Assembly: GCA_903831335.1 (NCBI GenBank)
Contig: CAIKXH010000088.1
Coordinates: 1-6,425, forward strand
Direction of reading: 5' to 3'
DNA length: 6,425 nt
Source: Candidatus Uhrbacteria bacterium
GTDB taxonomy: Bacteria; Patescibacteriota; Patescibacteriia; UBA9934; GWF2-40-263
This document shows, piece after piece, positions 5,258-6,425 of this stretch. The notes beneath the pieces are model-generated. The model had not been told where the DNA came from and did no database searches. It was given only the letters and a program-made list of their open reading frames with translations. The number at the start of each line of letters is the position of its first letter. Position 1 is the first letter of the stretch. Both the position numbers and the translations under genes were made by a program.

Positions 5258-5452
5258 TTATCCGTTAGCGATTAACGTCTTCACTGTTTTTGTGTAAGAC
5301 TCTGAAAGGCTTTTATCTGTACGTTTTTTACGAGTGATCTTTCCGGTATCTCTGCTATTAAAATGATCCTGACCCGCATAGCGCTTCATGACCTTTCCTG
5401 TTTTTGTTACTTTGAGGCGCTTTGAAGTCGCCTGATGGGTTTTGGTTTTCAT
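5258..5452 (-). CDS. rpmI: 50S ribosomal protein L35
   Basis: A small, very basic protein of the large ribosomal subunit. The 64-aa product starts MKTKTHQATSKRLKVTKTGK and keeps the family pattern of a basic N-terminus followed by GKITRKKRTDKSLSES. A TTG at 5506 would lengthen it by 18 residues, but those bases are the -35 box of a promoter and would lie before the predicted RNA start, and known L35 proteins begin at the MKTKTH region, so ATG 5452 is chosen. Only a poor GAG lies upstream; no clear Shine-Dalgarno. It is second in the infC-rpmI-rplT operon, with its own internal promoter allowing more L35/L20 than IF3. Confidence 0.96.
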   Translation of the reverse strand: MKTKTHQATSKRLKVTKTGKVMKRYAGQDHFNSRDTGKITRKKRTDKSLSESYTKTVKTLIANG

Positions 5453-5477
5453 AGAATGGGTCTCGAAATTCGGTGGA

Positions 5478-5506
5478 AGTATATAAGAACCTTGGAAATT
5501 CGTCAA
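5478..5506 (-). promoter_or_regulatory. Internal promoter in front of rpmI
   Basis: Minus strand TTGACG (5501-5506), exactly 17 bases, TATACT (5478-5483), inside the 76-base infC-rpmI gap. The predicted leader is about 19 nt. I see no terminator after infC, so rpmI-rplT can be read from both this and the infC promoter. Confidence 0.78.
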
Positions 5507-5528
5507 GAAGTGAATGTCTGGATAAATG

Positions 5529-6080
5529 TTAGGCTTTTGTCACGATGGCGGTTAATTTACCACCTTGATAAGTAACTTGTTGCTCTATTCTCAAGTTGTA
5601 TTTAGCTTTTAGGCTCTCAACAAAGCGTTTAATAACCTCTTCTGCAACATCTTTGTGAGCTTTTTCTCTTCCGCGCAAGGGAAGTTCTACGTTTACTTTA
5701 TCCCCACGGTCGAGGAATTTACCAGCTTGTGCAAGACGAACGTCAAAGTCATGGGCACCAATTCTGAATGTAAGACGAATTCCTTTAACCTCAACCTCTT
5801 TTGATTGAGCTTTTTGTTTACGGGCTTCTTTTTCTTTTTGGTATTTAAAAGCTCCGTAATCAAGAATTTTACAAACAGGAGGTTCTGCTTTTGGGGAAAC
5901 CTCAACCAAATCTAGTTCTTTTGACTTGGCAATCGCAATAGCATCCTCTGTTTTAAGGACACCAAGGGGTTTTCCTTCATTATCAACAACTCTTACTTCT
6001 GGAGCTGTGATTTTTTCATTCATCCGGAATTTCTGGACATGAAGGCTAGATTGTCTGGCACGATGGCGGTGAATACGCAT
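5529..6080 (-). CDS. infC: Translation initiation factor IF-3
   Basis: Binds the 30S subunit, keeps the subunits apart and checks the start codon and initiator tRNA. The 183-aa product (E. coli 180) has the N-domain (FRMNEKITAPEVRVVD, 18-33; LDLVEVSPKAEPPVCKILDYGAFKY, about 57-80), a Lys-rich linker (81-98), and the C-domain (KGIRLTFRIGAHDFDVRLAQ, 99-118; RGREKAH, 136-142). The start is not certain: an in-frame stop lies just upstream, so the choices are ATG 6080, an ATT two codons later (AUU is a well-known infC start), or ATG 6023, which opens the conserved MNEKI block. None has a Shine-Dalgarno site. I keep 6080 because the family usually has a few residues before the conserved block. First gene of infC-rpmI-rplT. 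Confidence 0.96.
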   Translation of the reverse strand: MRIHRHRARQSSLHVQKFRMNEKITAPEVRVVDNEGKPLGVLKTEDAIAIAKSKELDLVEVSPKAEPPVCKILDYGAFKYQKEKEARKQKAQSKEVEVKGIRLTFRIGAHDFDVRLAQAGKFLDRGDKVNVELPLRGREKAHKDVAEEVIKRFVESLKAKYNLRIEQQVTYQGGKLTAIVTKA

Positions 6081-6124
6081 AGGGGGCTATAAAGGTGACA
6101 CGGCAATAAATAAACTTCATCTCA

Positions 6125-6180
6125 CACCGCCGAGTCATCCTGAGAAGGAGTCATCGACGACGAAGGACCTCGAAAGGCCG
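6125..6180 (-). repeat. REP-like dispersed repeat in the infC leader
   Basis: On the plus strand GTCATCCTGAG (6134-6144) and GAAGGACCTC (6162-6171) resemble the two ends of a short palindromic repeat (GTCATCCTGAG...GAAGGA(T/C)CTC) that I know from many environmental bacterial genomes. Here the ends are pushed apart by a segment holding a second copy of GAGTCATC (6132-6139 and 6148-6155). It lies within the predicted infC 5' leader. Confidence 0.45.
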
Positions 6181-6203
6181 AAATAATGAAATAAGTTGTG
6201 GCT

Positions 6204-6232
6204 ACTATACAAAAGATCTTTCAAAACATCAA
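6204..6232 (-). promoter_or_regulatory. Promoter of infC
   Basis: Minus strand TTGATG (6227-6232), exactly 17 bases, TATAGT (6204-6209). The predicted leader of about 117 nt is the longest seen in this window, leaving room for control of the operon, for example by L20 as known in other bacteria. It overlaps the smpB promoter. Confidence 0.72.
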
Positions 6233-6247
6233 GTATTTCTATATACT
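6219..6247 (+). promoter_or_regulatory. Promoter of smpB, near-leaderless
   Basis: TATACT (6242-6247) is a good -10; the -35 candidate TTTCAA (6219-6224, 17-base spacer) is weak. Ten bases separate the -10 from the ATG, the same as at the pseudouridine synthase gene, so the leader should be 0-4 nt. No Shine-Dalgarno site. Confidence 0.6.
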
Positions 6248-6257
6248 CTGTTTTGAT

Positions 6258-6425
6258 ATGCCAAGTCTCGCAACGAACAAGAAAGCTGGGTTTGATTATG
6301 ATCTTCATGAAGAATTTGAAGCAGGTTTGGTATTGGAGGGGTGGGAGGTTAAATCTGCGAAGTCTGGTCATGTTCAGTTAAAGGGCTCTTTTTTGCATAT
6401 TCAGAATGGGGAACTGTGGTTGAAG
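6258..6425 (+). CDS. smpB: SsrA-binding protein SmpB (3' end outside the window)
   Basis: SmpB binds tmRNA and brings it to stalled ribosomes for trans-translation. The frame from ATG 6258 is open to the window edge and gives 56 residues that match the start of the family: NKKAGFDYDLHEEFEAGLVL (7-26), then WEVKSAKSGHVQLKGSFLHI (29-48) and NGELWL. These cover the first strands of the OB-fold core; the tmRNA-contacting remainder and the C-terminal tail that enters the decoding centre are cut off. No stop is visible. The gene is divergent from infC with overlapping promoters and lacks a Shine-Dalgarno site. Confidence 0.95.
   Translation, partial: MPSLATNKKAGFDYDLHEEFEAGLVLEGWEVKSAKSGHVQLKGSFLHIQNGELWLK

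Noticed and set aside
5453..5506. TTG start extending L35 by 18 residues
   Set aside because: The TTG is part of the TTGACG -35 box, and L35 proteins start at the MKTKTH region.
6135..6371. Minus-strand frame across the infC/smpB intergenic region and smpB
   Set aside because: It runs antisense to clear smpB codons and over the promoters; no ribosome binding site or recognisable product.
1..6425. CRISPR array, insertion sequence, rRNA or replication origin
   Set aside because: No regularly spaced repeats, transposase-like frame, rRNA sequence or box clusters were seen on either strand.

Overview
The window reads as a piece of a small bacterial chromosome, moderately AT-rich, with TGA used as an ordinary stop (pyk and the macro-domain gene both end in TGA). 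The make-up of the conserved genes (a short IF3, L35/L20, SmpB, a pyruvate kinase with a simplified C-terminal domain), several core genes without a Shine-Dalgarno site, and single-gene transcripts with close-packed promoters and terminators would suit a Patescibacteria/CPR-type genome. This is an inference from sequence style, not a proven placement.

Layout. 1-1450: pyruvate kinase (+) and its terminator, a perfect 32-nt palindrome. 1457-2809: a cassette of two divergent genes, an unrecognised 155-aa protein (-) and a divergent macro-domain protein (+). Each has a strong Shine-Dalgarno site and its own terminator, and their candidate -35 boxes lie back to back between them. 2814-2999: a self-contained tRNA-Asp(GTC) unit (-) with promoter and terminator; its leader and trailer can pair in a 15-bp helix that encloses the mature tRNA. 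3043-3867: an RsuA/RluB/E/F-type rRNA pseudouridine synthase (-), with a promoter so close to the ATG that the mRNA should be almost leaderless. 3866-4904: a terminator, an unrecognised single-pass membrane protein with a Pro/Ala/Glu/Lys-rich tail (-), its promoter, and the terminator of the next operon. 4912-6232: the classical infC-rpmI-rplT translation operon (-) with a promoter before infC and a second one before rpmI. 6219-6425: the divergent start of smpB (+), cut by the window edge.

How it fits together. Most of the right half is translation machinery (IF3, L35, L20, SmpB, an rRNA-modifying enzyme, tRNA-Asp). The infC and smpB promoters overlap physically, so the two transcription units may compete. 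The three less conserved genes (155-aa protein, macro-domain protein, membrane protein) carry clear Shine-Dalgarno sites, while the core genes whose upstream sequence is visible do not. The best candidates for something new are the helix enclosing the pre-tRNA, the macro-domain protein with eroded ligand loops paired with an orphan, and the membrane protein of unknown function.
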